Source: Candidatus Falkowbacteria bacterium CG23_combo_of_CG06-09_8_20_14_all_49_15 (GTDB taxonomy: Bacteria > Patescibacteriota > Patescibacteriia > Patescibacteriales > UM-FILTER-48-10). From it: a stretch of 12,066 nucleotides of DNA. Shown here in pieces: positions 1-7,524 of the stretch; position 1 is the stretch's first letter; each line of letters opens with the position of its first letter. The position numbers were made by a program, and so were the translations under genes. Under the pieces are notes generated by a model. The model was not told the DNA's origin. It searched no databases and worked only from the letters and a program-made list of their open reading frames with translations. Location: assembly GCA_002771615.1 (NCBI GenBank), contig PCSD01000115.1:1-12066 (forward strand). The letters are read 5' to 3'.

Positions 1-1491
1 GCCCGCGCCGACCACGATTTCATCCCGGCCATCGCCGTCCACATCGCCCGCGGCCACATTCACGCCGCCGCGGAAATTTTTGTCATAAGCGAAAATTTTT
101 TCCGGCTTGATTTCAAAACCGTTGCTTTGGCTAAGTTCCGGCGGACGAGCCGACATCGGCGCGAACAGCAAAATCGTCTGCCAAGCGGCCAATTCATCGC
201 GGGCGGCACTCACCGCGCGCAACATATTGACTCGGCCATGGCCGAGTTTATCGCGATAATTCGGATTCAAACGGTTAATATTATCAGCATTGTCCAAAAT
301 CATCCTGGTCGCTTCCGCCTTGCTCAAACCCGGATTGGCCGCTTTGACCAAAGCGGCCACGCCGCTGATGATGGGCGCGGCAATGGAAGTACCGGAAAAA
401 TAACCATCATAGTATTTTTGGAAATATTTCCCGCCGACGCTTTTTTGCGGAAAATACGGCACGGTACTGAAAATGCTTACGCCCGGAGCGGTAATATCAA
501 CACAACGGTAGCCTGAGCCGGAAAAAGAGGCTTTCTGGTCAATGCCGTCTGACGCGGCTACGCCAATGACCCAATTTTCACCCGGCGGCCCGTCGTGGCA
601 GACCGGATACAAAGGGGTTTCGTCCAGATCATAACCCTGGCCGTTTTTATCTTCATTGCCGGCGGCGGCGATAATCAGTACGCCGGCCTGGTGCGCCTTT
701 TGGATGGCGCCGTTGATCAATTGGCTGTAGCCGGGACCGACAAAACTCAAATTAATGATATCCGCGCCGTTCTCAACCGCGTATTCAATCGCCTGGACAA
801 CCTTCAAAGTATCGCCCTCGCCTTTGTCATCCAACATCATCAGGGGCATGATCTGCGTCCGCCAAACCACGCCGCTGATCCCGGCGGCGTTATTGCCGGA
901 CGCGGCGATCACACCGGCAATCACTGTCCCGTGGGAAACGCCTGATTCCGTGGCGTCAGCGGAAAATTTCGGCCGCGGATCATTCGTGCTCTGCACAAAA
1001 TCCCAACCTTGCCAATCATCAATGTAATTGTTGTGATCGTCATCCAAACCGTTGTTGGGTATTTCTTTTGGGTTGATCCAGATATTATCCCGCAAATCCG
1101 GGTGATCAATGTCAATGCCGGAATCCAGCACCGCAACCACCACCTTGGGCGCTTCCCGTGCGAAATCCCAAGTTTGCGGGGCTTTGATTTTTTCCAAATA
1201 CCACTGATTGGTAAAAAAAGTATCACTGGGAATAATGGCCGGCCGGAAAATCTGATTTAATTCCATAAATTCAATATCCGGATGGCAAGCCGGACATGAT
1301 TGCCAGCCATAATATTCCGTGTCCGGGAGAGATAAACGTTCATAGGACGAAGACTGACGAAATTTTACAATCAGATCCAAGACCTGAGAGCCGTCGTTTT
1401 TCGCCCAATTCACCGCCGGCCAGCCGGCATAAAAAAAGACTAACGCCAAAATCAGTCCATTGATAAATAATTTTCGCCAAAAAATATTCAT
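1..1491 (-). CDS. Secreted subtilisin-like (S8) serine protease, 3' end cut by window edge
   Basis: The frame read from the ATG at 1491 stays open for 497 codons to the window edge, so the C-terminus is missing. Residues 11-22 form a hydrophobic signal or anchor segment without a lipobox. Residues ~35-95 resemble an inhibitor prodomain, ending in QWYLEKI before the catalytic domain. The S8 triad is visible: Asp123 in VLDSGIDIDHPD, His187 in SHGTVIAGV and Ser369 in FSGTSIAAP, with oxyanion Asn279 in AAAGNED. The DDDHNNYIDDWQGWDF stretch (150-165) is a frequent S8 calcium-site segment. The last residues, GDVDGDGRDEIVVGAG, look like the first blade of an FG-GAP/VCBS repeat, implying a surface or adhesive C-terminus. 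An unusual CPACH motif sits at 66-70. The family cleaves peptide bonds outside the cytoplasm; the substrate cannot be told. It has its own promoter and a leader of ~144 nt. A TTG 12 bases upstream is a less likely start. Confidence 0.93.
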   Translation of the reverse strand, partial: MNIFWRKLFINGLILALVFFYAGWPAVNWAKNDGSQVLDLIVKFRQSSSYERLSLPDTEYYGWQSCPACHPDIEFMELNQIFRPAIIPSDTFFTNQWYLEKIKAPQTWDFAREAPKVVVAVLDSGIDIDHPDLRDNIWINPKEIPNNGLDDDHNNYIDDWQGWDFVQSTNDPRPKFSADATESGVSHGTVIAGVIAASGNNAAGISGVVWRTQIMPLMMLDDKGEGDTLKVVQAIEYAVENGADIINLSFVGPGYSQLINGAIQKAHQAGVLIIAAAGNEDKNGQGYDLDETPLYPVCHDGPPGENWVIGVAASDGIDQKASFSGSGYRCVDITAPGVSIFSTVPYFPQKSVGGKYFQKYYDGYFSGTSIAAPIISGVAALVKAANPGLSKAEATRMILDNADNINRLNPNYRDKLGHGRVNMLRAVSAARDELAAWQTILLFAPMSARPPELSQSNGFEIKPEKIFAYDKNFRGGVNVAAGDVDGDGRDEIVVGAG

Positions 1492-1565
1492 GCTTAATAT
1501 CAATATTTTATCCGCCTTATTATTATCTAAACAATATTTTACAGACTAATTTTTCCTTATTTGCC

Positions 1566-1581
1566 ATAAATTTAAATTTAT
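1566..1581. repeat. 16-bp AT-only perfect palindrome in the subtilase leader
   Basis: The sequence ATAAATTTAAATTTAT equals its own reverse complement and lies inside the predicted 5' leader of the protease gene. A 10-base direct repeat CAATATTTTA (1501-1510 and 1532-1541, 31 bases apart) lies between it and the start codon. It could be an operator, but AT-only palindromes also arise by chance in such AT-rich spacers. The rest of the 1492-1641 spacer shows nothing else I can name. Confidence 0.35.
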
Positions 1582-1641
1582 CGGTTTTTTCTTCAAATGG
1601 TTAAAAATCAGAAATAAGTCAGGCTGGCTTATCTCGCTTTG

Positions 1642-1671
1642 ATTATAACACGAATTCTTTTCCTTAAGCAA
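1642..1671 (-). promoter_or_regulatory. Promoter for the subtilase gene
   Basis: On the minus strand there is a perfect -10 TATAAT (1642-1647) preceded by TG-n (extended -10, TGTTATAAT). A weak -35 TTGCTT (1666-1671) lies 18 bases upstream. The predicted start is near 1635, giving a leader of about 144 nt. It lies just downstream of the putative terminator of the glycosyltransferase unit, as expected for an independent transcription unit. Confidence 0.6.
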
Positions 1672-1676
1672 GGAAG

Positions 1677-1733
1677 AAAAAAATTAGCCCTCGTCCGCTC
1701 CGGCGCGTTTTAACGCACAAAAAACGGCGCTAA
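1677..1733 (-). terminator. Possible Rho-independent terminator after the glycosyltransferase gene
   Basis: Read on the minus strand just after the stop at 1739, an outer stem TTAGC/GCTAA (1729-1733 with 1684-1688) encloses an inner hairpin. The inner arms, GTGCGT and ACGCGC (1713-1718 with 1703-1708), carry one G-U pair and a TAAA loop. A run of seven T follows directly (1677-1683). The outer stem is short and the loop long, so the call is tentative, but its position between a stop codon and a new promoter fits. Confidence 0.4.
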
Positions 1734-1738
1734 CCGGC

Positions 1739-3022
1739 TTAAGATAAAGAATGGAAAACCGTCAAAGTCTCGCGAGCGCACTTGTCCCAGCTATATTTTT
1801 TGATGTTTTCATTGCCCAGGCGGATCAAGCGACGGCGCAATTTTTCATCGGTTAATATTTCCGCCATGGCCTTGGCCATTGATAAAACATCGTCCGGCTG
1901 AAAATAAAGAGCCGCTTCCCCGGCCACTTCCGGAATGGCGCTCACGCCGGCGGCGGCGACTGGCACCTGACAAGCCATTGCCTGCAAAAGCGGCAAGCCG
2001 AAACCTTCATATTGAGAAGGAAAAACAAATAAATCAGCGGCGGAAAAAATCTCGGGCAGATCAAGCTCCTCCGCCCAACCGGGCATCACCACTCGGGCGT
2101 CCAAATTTAACTCTTTAATCGCGTAATTGACTTCATCGTAACCGTAACCGGCGTCGCCGATCAGAACAAGCTGATGAGGCAAACCGGGGTGGCTGGCCAG
2201 CAGATTGGCATAGGCTTCCACCAGCGCCGCCGTATTCTTCTTTTTCTCCAGCCGTCCGACATAAAGAATGAAAGGCGTTTTAATCTCATATTTGCTAAAA
2301 ATGCGCGCGCGCGGCAAAGAAGAATGATCGGAGTTAAAAAGGCAATCATTATAACCATTGTGCACGACCGCGATTTTATCCGGCGCGGTTCCGTAAATAT
2401 TCTGTATGTCTTTCTTGGTATGTTCGGAAACGGCAATAATCCGGTTAGCATGCTTTAAGGCGAAACGCGTTGACCAGCTCAAATAATCCAAGGAATTGGC
2501 GCCATATTTATTCAAGGTAAAAATCCGCACAAAAAAATCTATTAGGCGGCGCCCGTGCTGGCTTTCGGGCCCCATTTTTTCGTAGCGATAAAGCAAACGT
2601 TCTCTTTCAAAACCGATGTCATGGATAGTGACGATTGTTTTAGCCGGATGGATCCAGGGCAAAGTATGAGCCGGGATAAAAAGCAAATCAACGCCGCCTT
2701 TGGCCATTTCCAGGGACAGACGACCCTGGGTCCAAAAAAAATAAAAAGGCCAGCTTAAAATTTTAGCCCGAAAATTATTAAACGGCGATTTTATTTCCTG
2801 CCAGCCAACGCGATCATCGTCTCCGGATCTGTCCGGCTCATATTCCTCATATTGGGTGGTCGTCAAATCCAACAAGCCGCCCCGCAAGGGCTTATCCGTA
2901 TAAAGAATATACTGGTTGTCGCGGTCAATTTTCGCCAAGGCGCGGATTAAATAATATGAATACCATTCCGTGCCGGTCTTATGGGCACGGTTCGCCCGGC
3001 TCGCGTCAATGCCGATGATCAT
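1739..3022 (-). CDS. GT4-family (GT-B fold) glycosyltransferase
   Basis: This 427-residue protein has the layout of family 4 glycosyltransferases, cytoplasmic enzymes that move a sugar from a nucleotide-sugar donor to a lipid- or glycan-linked acceptor. The N-terminal domain begins MIIGIDASRA and has the GTEWYSYYLIRAL acceptor-side helix. HDIGF lies at 134-138 and AVSEHTKKDI at 197-206. The donor domain starts FILYVGRLEKKKN (251-263), followed by LVLIGDAG, the PGWAEELDLPEIFSAADLFVFPS segment and EGFGLPLLQAM (339-349). In the usual E-x7-E motif the second Glu is replaced by Gln347. I chose the ATG at 3022 because it begins the family's conserved first strand; the open frame extends 31 codons further upstream, but only inside mreB. 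The mreB stop is 4 bases away, so the genes are probably co-transcribed and coupled. Surface glycan synthesis is likely; the sugar is unknown. Confidence 0.93.
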   Translation of the reverse strand: MIIGIDASRANRAHKTGTEWYSYYLIRALAKIDRDNQYILYTDKPLRGGLLDLTTTQYEEYEPDRSGDDDRVGWQEIKSPFNNFRAKILSWPFYFFWTQGRLSLEMAKGGVDLLFIPAHTLPWIHPAKTIVTIHDIGFERERLLYRYEKMGPESQHGRRLIDFFVRIFTLNKYGANSLDYLSWSTRFALKHANRIIAVSEHTKKDIQNIYGTAPDKIAVVHNGYNDCLFNSDHSSLPRARIFSKYEIKTPFILYVGRLEKKKNTAALVEAYANLLASHPGLPHQLVLIGDAGYGYDEVNYAIKELNLDARVVMPGWAEELDLPEIFSAADLFVFPSQYEGFGLPLLQAMACQVPVAAAGVSAIPEVAGEAALYFQPDDVLSMAKAMAEILTDEKLRRRLIRLGNENIKKYSWDKCARETLTVFHSLS

Positions 3023-3026
3023 ATGA

Positions 3027-4034
3027 TTATTTGGTCGCGAGAATGGACCGTTTATAAGAATCAATATTTTCCAAGGCCAAACCGGTGCCTTTGACCACGC
3101 ATAACATCGGCTCATCGGCGATATAAGCCGGTACGCCGGTCGTCCGGGCGATCAGCTGGTCCATGTTGCGCAACTGGGAACTGCCGCCGGAAATCACAAT
3201 GCCTTTATCCATGATATCCGAGGATAATTCCGGCGGAGTTTCATGCAGGACTCTTTTGGCGGCGTTGATAATGCCCTCCAATTCGTTCTGGATCGCGTCC
3301 GTTACGTCGTTGCTGTTCACCGTCACGCTCCGCGGCAAGCCGGTCAGAATATCGCGGCCCCGCACTTCGCAGGAGAGTTTGTCTTCCAGATAGAGCGCCG
3401 ACCCGATATTAATCTTGATTTCTTCGGCCGTTCTTTCCCCGATCGCCAGATTATATTTACGCCGGATAAAGTCAATGATCGCTTCGTCAAACTTGTTGCC
3501 GCCGATACGGACAGACGAAGCGGCTACGATTCCGCCCAAAGAAAGCACGGCCATTTCCGCCGTACCGCCGCCGATGTCAATAATCATGTGCCCGGAAGCG
3601 GAGCCAATCGGGATGTCCGCGCCAATCGCGGCGGCAATCGGCTCTTTGATGATATACGCCGCTTTGGCGCCGGCGGCGATTGTCGCGTCAATCACCGCCC
3701 GCCGTTCCGTGGAGGAAATTCCGGCCGGCACCGCCACCATCACTTCCGGCCGGAAAAGGCGGACACCGCCCACGGCTTTATTGATGAAATAACGAAGCAT
3801 GGCTTCCGTGGTGTGATAATCAGCGATCACGCCTTCCTTCAAAGGTTTGACAGCGATGATGGAATCCGGCGTCCGCCCGAGCATGTCTTTTGCCTCGTTG
3901 CCTACTGCCAAAATCTTCTTGTCAGCGATGGAAACAGCCACCACGCTGGGTTCGTTAATCACAATACCACGTTTGGGGATGTGCACCAAAGTGTAAGTCG
4001 TTCCTAAATCAATGCCTACTCTTTTGATTAACAT
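3027..4034 (-). CDS. mreB: Rod shape-determining protein MreB (bacterial actin)
   Basis: This is a full-length 335-residue actin-fold ATPase that in other bacteria forms membrane-bound filaments guiding lateral wall synthesis. Nucleotide-site motifs appear in order: phosphate-1 loop GIDLGTTYT (7-15), connect-1 KEPIAAAIGA (130-139), phosphate-2 IIDIGGGTAE (151-160), and adenosine motif GIVISGGSSQLRN (278-290). EGVIADYHTTEAML (67-80) and MVAVPAGISSTERRAV (99-114) are characteristic of MreB rather than FtsA or DnaK. The gene starts 2 bases after the DUF4012 stop and ends 4 bases before the GT4 start, so it is the middle gene of one operon driven from 6133-6161. mreC, mreD, rodA and a class B PBP are not next to it. 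No residue appears lost. The family call is near certain; a rod-like or elongating cell is an inference. Confidence 0.97.
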   Translation of the reverse strand: MLIKRVGIDLGTTYTLVHIPKRGIVINEPSVVAVSIADKKILAVGNEAKDMLGRTPDSIIAVKPLKEGVIADYHTTEAMLRYFINKAVGGVRLFRPEVMVAVPAGISSTERRAVIDATIAAGAKAAYIIKEPIAAAIGADIPIGSASGHMIIDIGGGTAEMAVLSLGGIVAASSVRIGGNKFDEAIIDFIRRKYNLAIGERTAEEIKINIGSALYLEDKLSCEVRGRDILTGLPRSVTVNSNDVTDAIQNELEGIINAAKRVLHETPPELSSDIMDKGIVISGGSSQLRNMDQLIARTTGVPAYIADEPMLCVVKGTGLALENIDSYKRSILATK

Positions 4035-4036
4035 AT

Positions 4037-6079
4037 TTAAAAAGTAAGGGAAATTATCCGGTCTTGGACAAATCCGCCGTTTAAATGGAAGGAACTGGGA
4101 GCGGTCAAACCGCTGCCAAAACCGATCGGTTCGCCGGTTTTGATGGGGCGAAGAAAATTCATAACCAGATCAATTTCCTGTCCGGTAACGCCCGGCTGTT
4201 TTTGGACCAGAAAATCATAATGGCCGGCCTTCACCGCCGCGGCCAAACGGTCCGGTAATTTGTATTTCAAACGTAAAACTCCGACCGCGCCCGGCTCAAT
4301 CGATAAAAAAGCGCTGAAAACCGTTTTATCCAGCTCGGTTGAAGCGGCTACTTCCCCGTCCGTCTGCCCGGTGGCGGAAATCAGTTCGCTCCCGGCCGGC
4401 ACGTACACCCTGGTCAAAGTCCGATAACGGGTGGTGCGCCAGTCAAAATCGCCATGATGGGCGTAATTGGCCACGACTTCCGCGAACAAACCGTTGGGAT
4501 TTTCTTCCAGCTGATAATGCAAATAACGGGTGACAACGGCATCGGTTTTTAAAGCGGCTAGATTGGCGTCAACAACGGCCAGATAATCACCGGCGGTTTT
4601 TTTTATTTCACCGGACAAGTCGCTACCCGCCAGCAATTTCTGGATGTCGGGATTATTCACGTGGATTAAAATATTCTTCTGCTGGATATTTTGAAAAATG
4701 GAGTTAACCGCCACCGCCCATTTTTCCGGCGGCAAATTGAAAAATTCTACTTTCAGGGCGCGAGTGATATCGCCGATTACTTCCTTCCTTTCCCAAGCCG
4801 GAAGGCCAAGGCTGACATAGCCTTTTTCCACCTGGTATTCCAAAAGTTTGGTAAAATTGTCCTGATCATAAATTTGTCCGCCCACGGCCACCGGCCCGAT
4901 AACGGATAGTAAATCAGTGATGACTTTCGGAGTCAGGCCGATAACGCCGGAAAAAACCGCGGGCGATTGATCGATCAAGGGATCCTTGGTTTTTTCTTTG
5001 GCTCGCACTTTTTTTAAAAGACGGATTTCTTCCTGGTAAAATGATTCAATCAAGCGGGCGGATGTCGGCCAGTCCGGCGACCAATTCGCGTCCCGCAGGA
5101 ACCATTGTTCCAGGTTAAGATATTTGGCCAAAGGCGCCGGCGGTGAATTCTTGACCTCGTCTTTAATCGGCATGTCCAAATGATAGATATCATGCGTGGA
5201 TATATCCGCCAAATCGCCAGCAACAAGACGCAAAAGACCGAAAGTGCCGATAAAACCACCGGTCGGACGCAATTCGTCCTGATTCTGCAGGACAAAAAGA
5301 TAATTAGATTCGTTTGGATAACCCAAAAGCCAAGGCAGGGCTTGGCTGAGCGGAGCGAATGTTTCCAGGGTCGCGCTTGACTCTTTAAGCTGTCCGGCAA
5401 AAAAACTGATCTTGTCCTGCCAGGGGCGAAGCCAGCGATTAATCCGCAAAGCGGCCAAATTGTCCCCGGCCTGCTTCAAGGTCAGCGACAACTGGCCTAA
5501 TTCACGGCCGGATTCGCTTAAATAAACCAAAATTTTTGTTCGTTCCTCGCGCGACAGCTGATTATAATTTAGCCCTGTGGAACGGGCGTTTAACAAATTG
5601 ATTTGCTTAAGAAAATTTCCGCCCTCCGCGACCCCCTGGCTCAAAAAAGACGCGGCGGAAAGGAGAAAAACGGCATTTTCCGCTTCCCGATCCAAAAAAG
5701 TATGTTTGATTACGGCCGTTTCCCTGACTGATCGCAATTGCGCCAAGGCATTGTCAAAATATTGGCCAGCCTGGCTGGCGGCCAGAGACGCGGCGGCAAA
5801 TTCATTTTTCTTGCTCAAAAAAATGCTCTTCTCCAGCAAATCTTTGCCCGCCAAGCTATTATTGAAAATCTGGCGGCCAAGCAGAACGGCCGGGGCTAAA
5901 GAAATGATGAAAATCGCCAAGATAACGGCCAAAGCATATAAAGCCAGACGGAGGCCGAATAATATTTTTTTGCGGCGCCGGCGCCGGGCTAAAGCCGGAA
6001 TCAGACCGGATAAGCTTTTCCCGGCCTGATTATAAGCGGCTAAAAAATCAACGGCCGGTCCTTTGGAAAATTTAAACAT
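4037..6079 (-). CDS. DUF4012 membrane-anchored extracytoplasmic protein
   Basis: A 680-residue protein. The basic run at 31-38 (ARRRRRKK) precedes a single membrane helix at ~40-66, predicting a cytoplasmic N-terminus and a large outer domain. Residues ~70-250 are helical and Ala/Leu/Ser-rich, perhaps coiled coil. The DUF4012 core follows: SNYLFVLQNQDELRPTGGFI (258-277), WSPDWPTSARLIESFY (333-348), and GVIGLTPKVITDLLSVIGPV (378-397). The C-terminal ~110 residues look beta-rich. The biochemical function of DUF4012 is not established; members are common in CPR and actinobacterial surface-glycan gene clusters. The GGVIG/IGPV layout faintly recalls LytR-CpsA-Psr ligases, but I see no firm catalytic match. 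It is first in the operon with mreB and GT4, 47 nt downstream of a predicted start of transcription. A role in attaching or presenting envelope glycan is inferred only from context. Confidence 0.9.
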   Translation of the reverse strand: MFKFSKGPAVDFLAAYNQAGKSLSGLIPALARRRRRKKILFGLRLALYALAVILAIFIISLAPAVLLGRQIFNNSLAGKDLLEKSIFLSKKNEFAAASLAASQAGQYFDNALAQLRSVRETAVIKHTFLDREAENAVFLLSAASFLSQGVAEGGNFLKQINLLNARSTGLNYNQLSREERTKILVYLSESGRELGQLSLTLKQAGDNLAALRINRWLRPWQDKISFFAGQLKESSATLETFAPLSQALPWLLGYPNESNYLFVLQNQDELRPTGGFIGTFGLLRLVAGDLADISTHDIYHLDMPIKDEVKNSPPAPLAKYLNLEQWFLRDANWSPDWPTSARLIESFYQEEIRLLKKVRAKEKTKDPLIDQSPAVFSGVIGLTPKVITDLLSVIGPVAVGGQIYDQDNFTKLLEYQVEKGYVSLGLPAWERKEVIGDITRALKVEFFNLPPEKWAVAVNSIFQNIQQKNILIHVNNPDIQKLLAGSDLSGEIKKTAGDYLAVVDANLAALKTDAVVTRYLHYQLEENPNGLFAEVVANYAHHGDFDWRTTRYRTLTRVYVPAGSELISATGQTDGEVAASTELDKTVFSAFLSIEPGAVGVLRLKYKLPDRLAAAVKAGHYDFLVQKQPGVTGQEIDLVMNFLRPIKTGEPIGFGSGLTAPSSFHLNGGFVQDRIISLTF

Positions 6080-6132
6080 AGTTTATAAAATACTATCTAG
6101 CGACAATCTAAATCCATTGATAAACAAAGAAT

Positions 6133-6161
6133 ATTATAACACACCAAAAAAATATTTTCAA
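6133..6161 (-). promoter_or_regulatory. Strong sigma-70-like promoter for DUF4012-mreB-GT4
   Basis: On the minus strand, -35 TTGAAA (6156-6161) and a perfect -10 TATAAT (6133-6138) are separated by exactly 17 bases. TG-n precedes the -10 (TGTTATAAT), making an extended -10. The predicted start is near 6126, with a leader of ~47 nt before the ATG at 6079. It separates the exporter operon from the envelope operon. The leader holds a six-codon ATG-to-TAG frame that I do not consider a gene. Confidence 0.78.
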
Positions 6162-6225
6162 GTTCAAAATACGGGCGCGACTGCCGAAGTCTAAAATGAA
6201 AAGGCAGAAAAAATTTAGATAAAAA

Positions 6226-7515
6226 TTATTCGCGCCGAATGGCCGCGATCGGTTCTAAACGGGCCGCTTTCCGAGCCGGGAACAAACCGAAGACAATGCC
6301 GCAAAGAACGGAAAAAATTGCGGCCACCGCGAAAGCCCTGGCCGGCACGGCAAATTCCCAATCCAACCCGTAGGCCACGGCCTGCCAAGCGATCAAGCGG
6401 GCGATGCCGGTGCCCAAAAGCATGCCGAACAAGCCGCCGAAAAAGGTCGTCATGGTCGCTTCGGCCAAAAATTGTTTCATGATATCCGCGTAACACGCGC
6501 CGACCGCTTTGCGCAAGCCGATTTCGCCGGTTCTTTCCGTGACAATCACATACATGATATTGATGATCCCAATGCCGCCGACGACCAGGGAGATAGCCAC
6601 GATCGCCAAAAGCAAAATAGTGACCGCGCTTGTGACAGTGGACATGATTGCCATTGTTTCTTGCATGGTCACCACCCGAAAATCGTCTTTGCCAGTATCC
6701 ATCCAATTCTGGGCGGAGGCGGATGGTAAAGGCAGGCCGTGATTGAGGCGAAGCTGATAGCGGGCGTCCTCGGCGGTATCATTGATCCGGCTGACGTCCG
6801 CTACGCGGTGCATCATCATCTGTACATGATTAACATTCATGACTTTTTTTTGTAAAGTCCGAATCGGCATATAAATCAAATCGTCAAAATCAAAAAACAT
6901 CATGGAGCCGCGCTCAGGGGCCACGCCGAGGACTTTGAATTTTTTCTTTTTAATCTGCACGGCCCGTCCCAGCGGATCCGAATCGCCGAATAATTTTTCT
7001 TTAACCTTGCTGCCCAAAACCACGACTTGGGCCAAGGACTGGTCCTCCGCTTCCGAAAAAAAACGGCCGGCGGACATTTCAATATCATTCATATTCGGAT
7101 AAGTGCTGGTCAAGCCGAAAATCAAGGCCCGGAAATTCTCGTTCTGATAGTTCGCCTGCTCCTGCCCGAGCAAGCCGGCGTAACCGTCTGTAACATTCGG
7201 CAGGGCCAGCAGGTCGGCAAAATCCGCCAACGTCAAAGTTGTGATCTGCACTCCTTGGGCCATACTGGTCGCGTTCTGTTGTTCGCTCTGAGTGCCGCTT
7301 TTCGCGCTCGGAACCTTAATTTCTGTTTCAAAAACGTCGGAACCGCCGAAATTTTCAATTTGGCCGATGATCAGACGGTCAAAGCTTTCGCCGGCCGCGA
7401 AAACAATCATTATGCTCGTGATGCCCACGGCCACGCCCAGCACGGTCAAAGATGTCCTGAGCTTGCTGGACCACAGGGAATGCCAAGCGATTTTTAATAT
7501 ATCTGACCAGCGCAT
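6226..7515 (-). CDS. MacB/FtsX-type ABC transporter permease (second, intact)
   Basis: This 429-residue membrane subunit has the type VII (MacB/FtsX) plan. Helix 1 (~21-41, SLTVLGVAVGITSIMIVFAA) is followed by a large extracytoplasmic domain (~45-285) and three C-terminal helices (~293-322, ~345-375, ~393-412). LLLAIVAISLVVGGIGIINI (301-320) and the coupling segment TERTGEIGLRKAVGA (326-340) are classic, and the end PARKAARLEPIAAIRRE is the usual family C-terminus. Such permeases dimerise and transmit ATPase strokes to periplasmic or surface partners rather than always moving substrate through the bilayer. The gene lies 9 bases after the first permease, to which it is clearly paralogous; for example, ERGSMMFFDFDDLIYMPIRT matches ERGKVAMQDYDDQVFLPLKT. 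It is last in the operon. No hairpin terminator is evident after the stop, only T-runs. Substrate unknown. Confidence 0.93.
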   Translation of the reverse strand: MRWSDILKIAWHSLWSSKLRTSLTVLGVAVGITSIMIVFAAGESFDRLIIGQIENFGGSDVFETEIKVPSAKSGTQSEQQNATSMAQGVQITTLTLADFADLLALPNVTDGYAGLLGQEQANYQNENFRALIFGLTSTYPNMNDIEMSAGRFFSEAEDQSLAQVVVLGSKVKEKLFGDSDPLGRAVQIKKKKFKVLGVAPERGSMMFFDFDDLIYMPIRTLQKKVMNVNHVQMMMHRVADVSRINDTAEDARYQLRLNHGLPLPSASAQNWMDTGKDDFRVVTMQETMAIMSTVTSAVTILLLAIVAISLVVGGIGIINIMYVIVTERTGEIGLRKAVGACYADIMKQFLAEATMTTFFGGLFGMLLGTGIARLIAWQAVAYGLDWEFAVPARAFAVAAIFSVLCGIVFGLFPARKAARLEPIAAIRRE

Positions 7516-7524
7516 AAAAAAATA

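Noticed and set aside
921..1226. 101-codon minus-strand frame inside the protease gene
   Set aside because: It lies in a different frame from the protease, whose catalytic Asp and His are encoded over the same bases.
1523..1567. 14-codon ATG frame (MANKEKLVCKILFR) in the protease leader
   Set aside because: It is too short to support as a gene, with no ribosome-binding site and no sign of attenuator structure or regulatory codon runs.
3023..3115. 31-codon N-terminal extension of the glycosyltransferase
   Set aside because: The extension lies wholly within the mreB 3' end and precedes the conserved first strand, so the start at 3022 is preferred.
3243..4007. 254-codon open frame on the plus strand opposite mreB
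   Set aside because: It is antisense to a full-length, well-conserved mreB, has Arg/Asp/His-rich composition without any recognisable domain, and is explained by the codon bias of the real gene.
6165..6225. Terminator after the second permease
   Set aside because: T-runs are present after the stop, but no stable GC-rich stem precedes them; the CTGCC/GGCAG pairing has a long loop and no following T-run.
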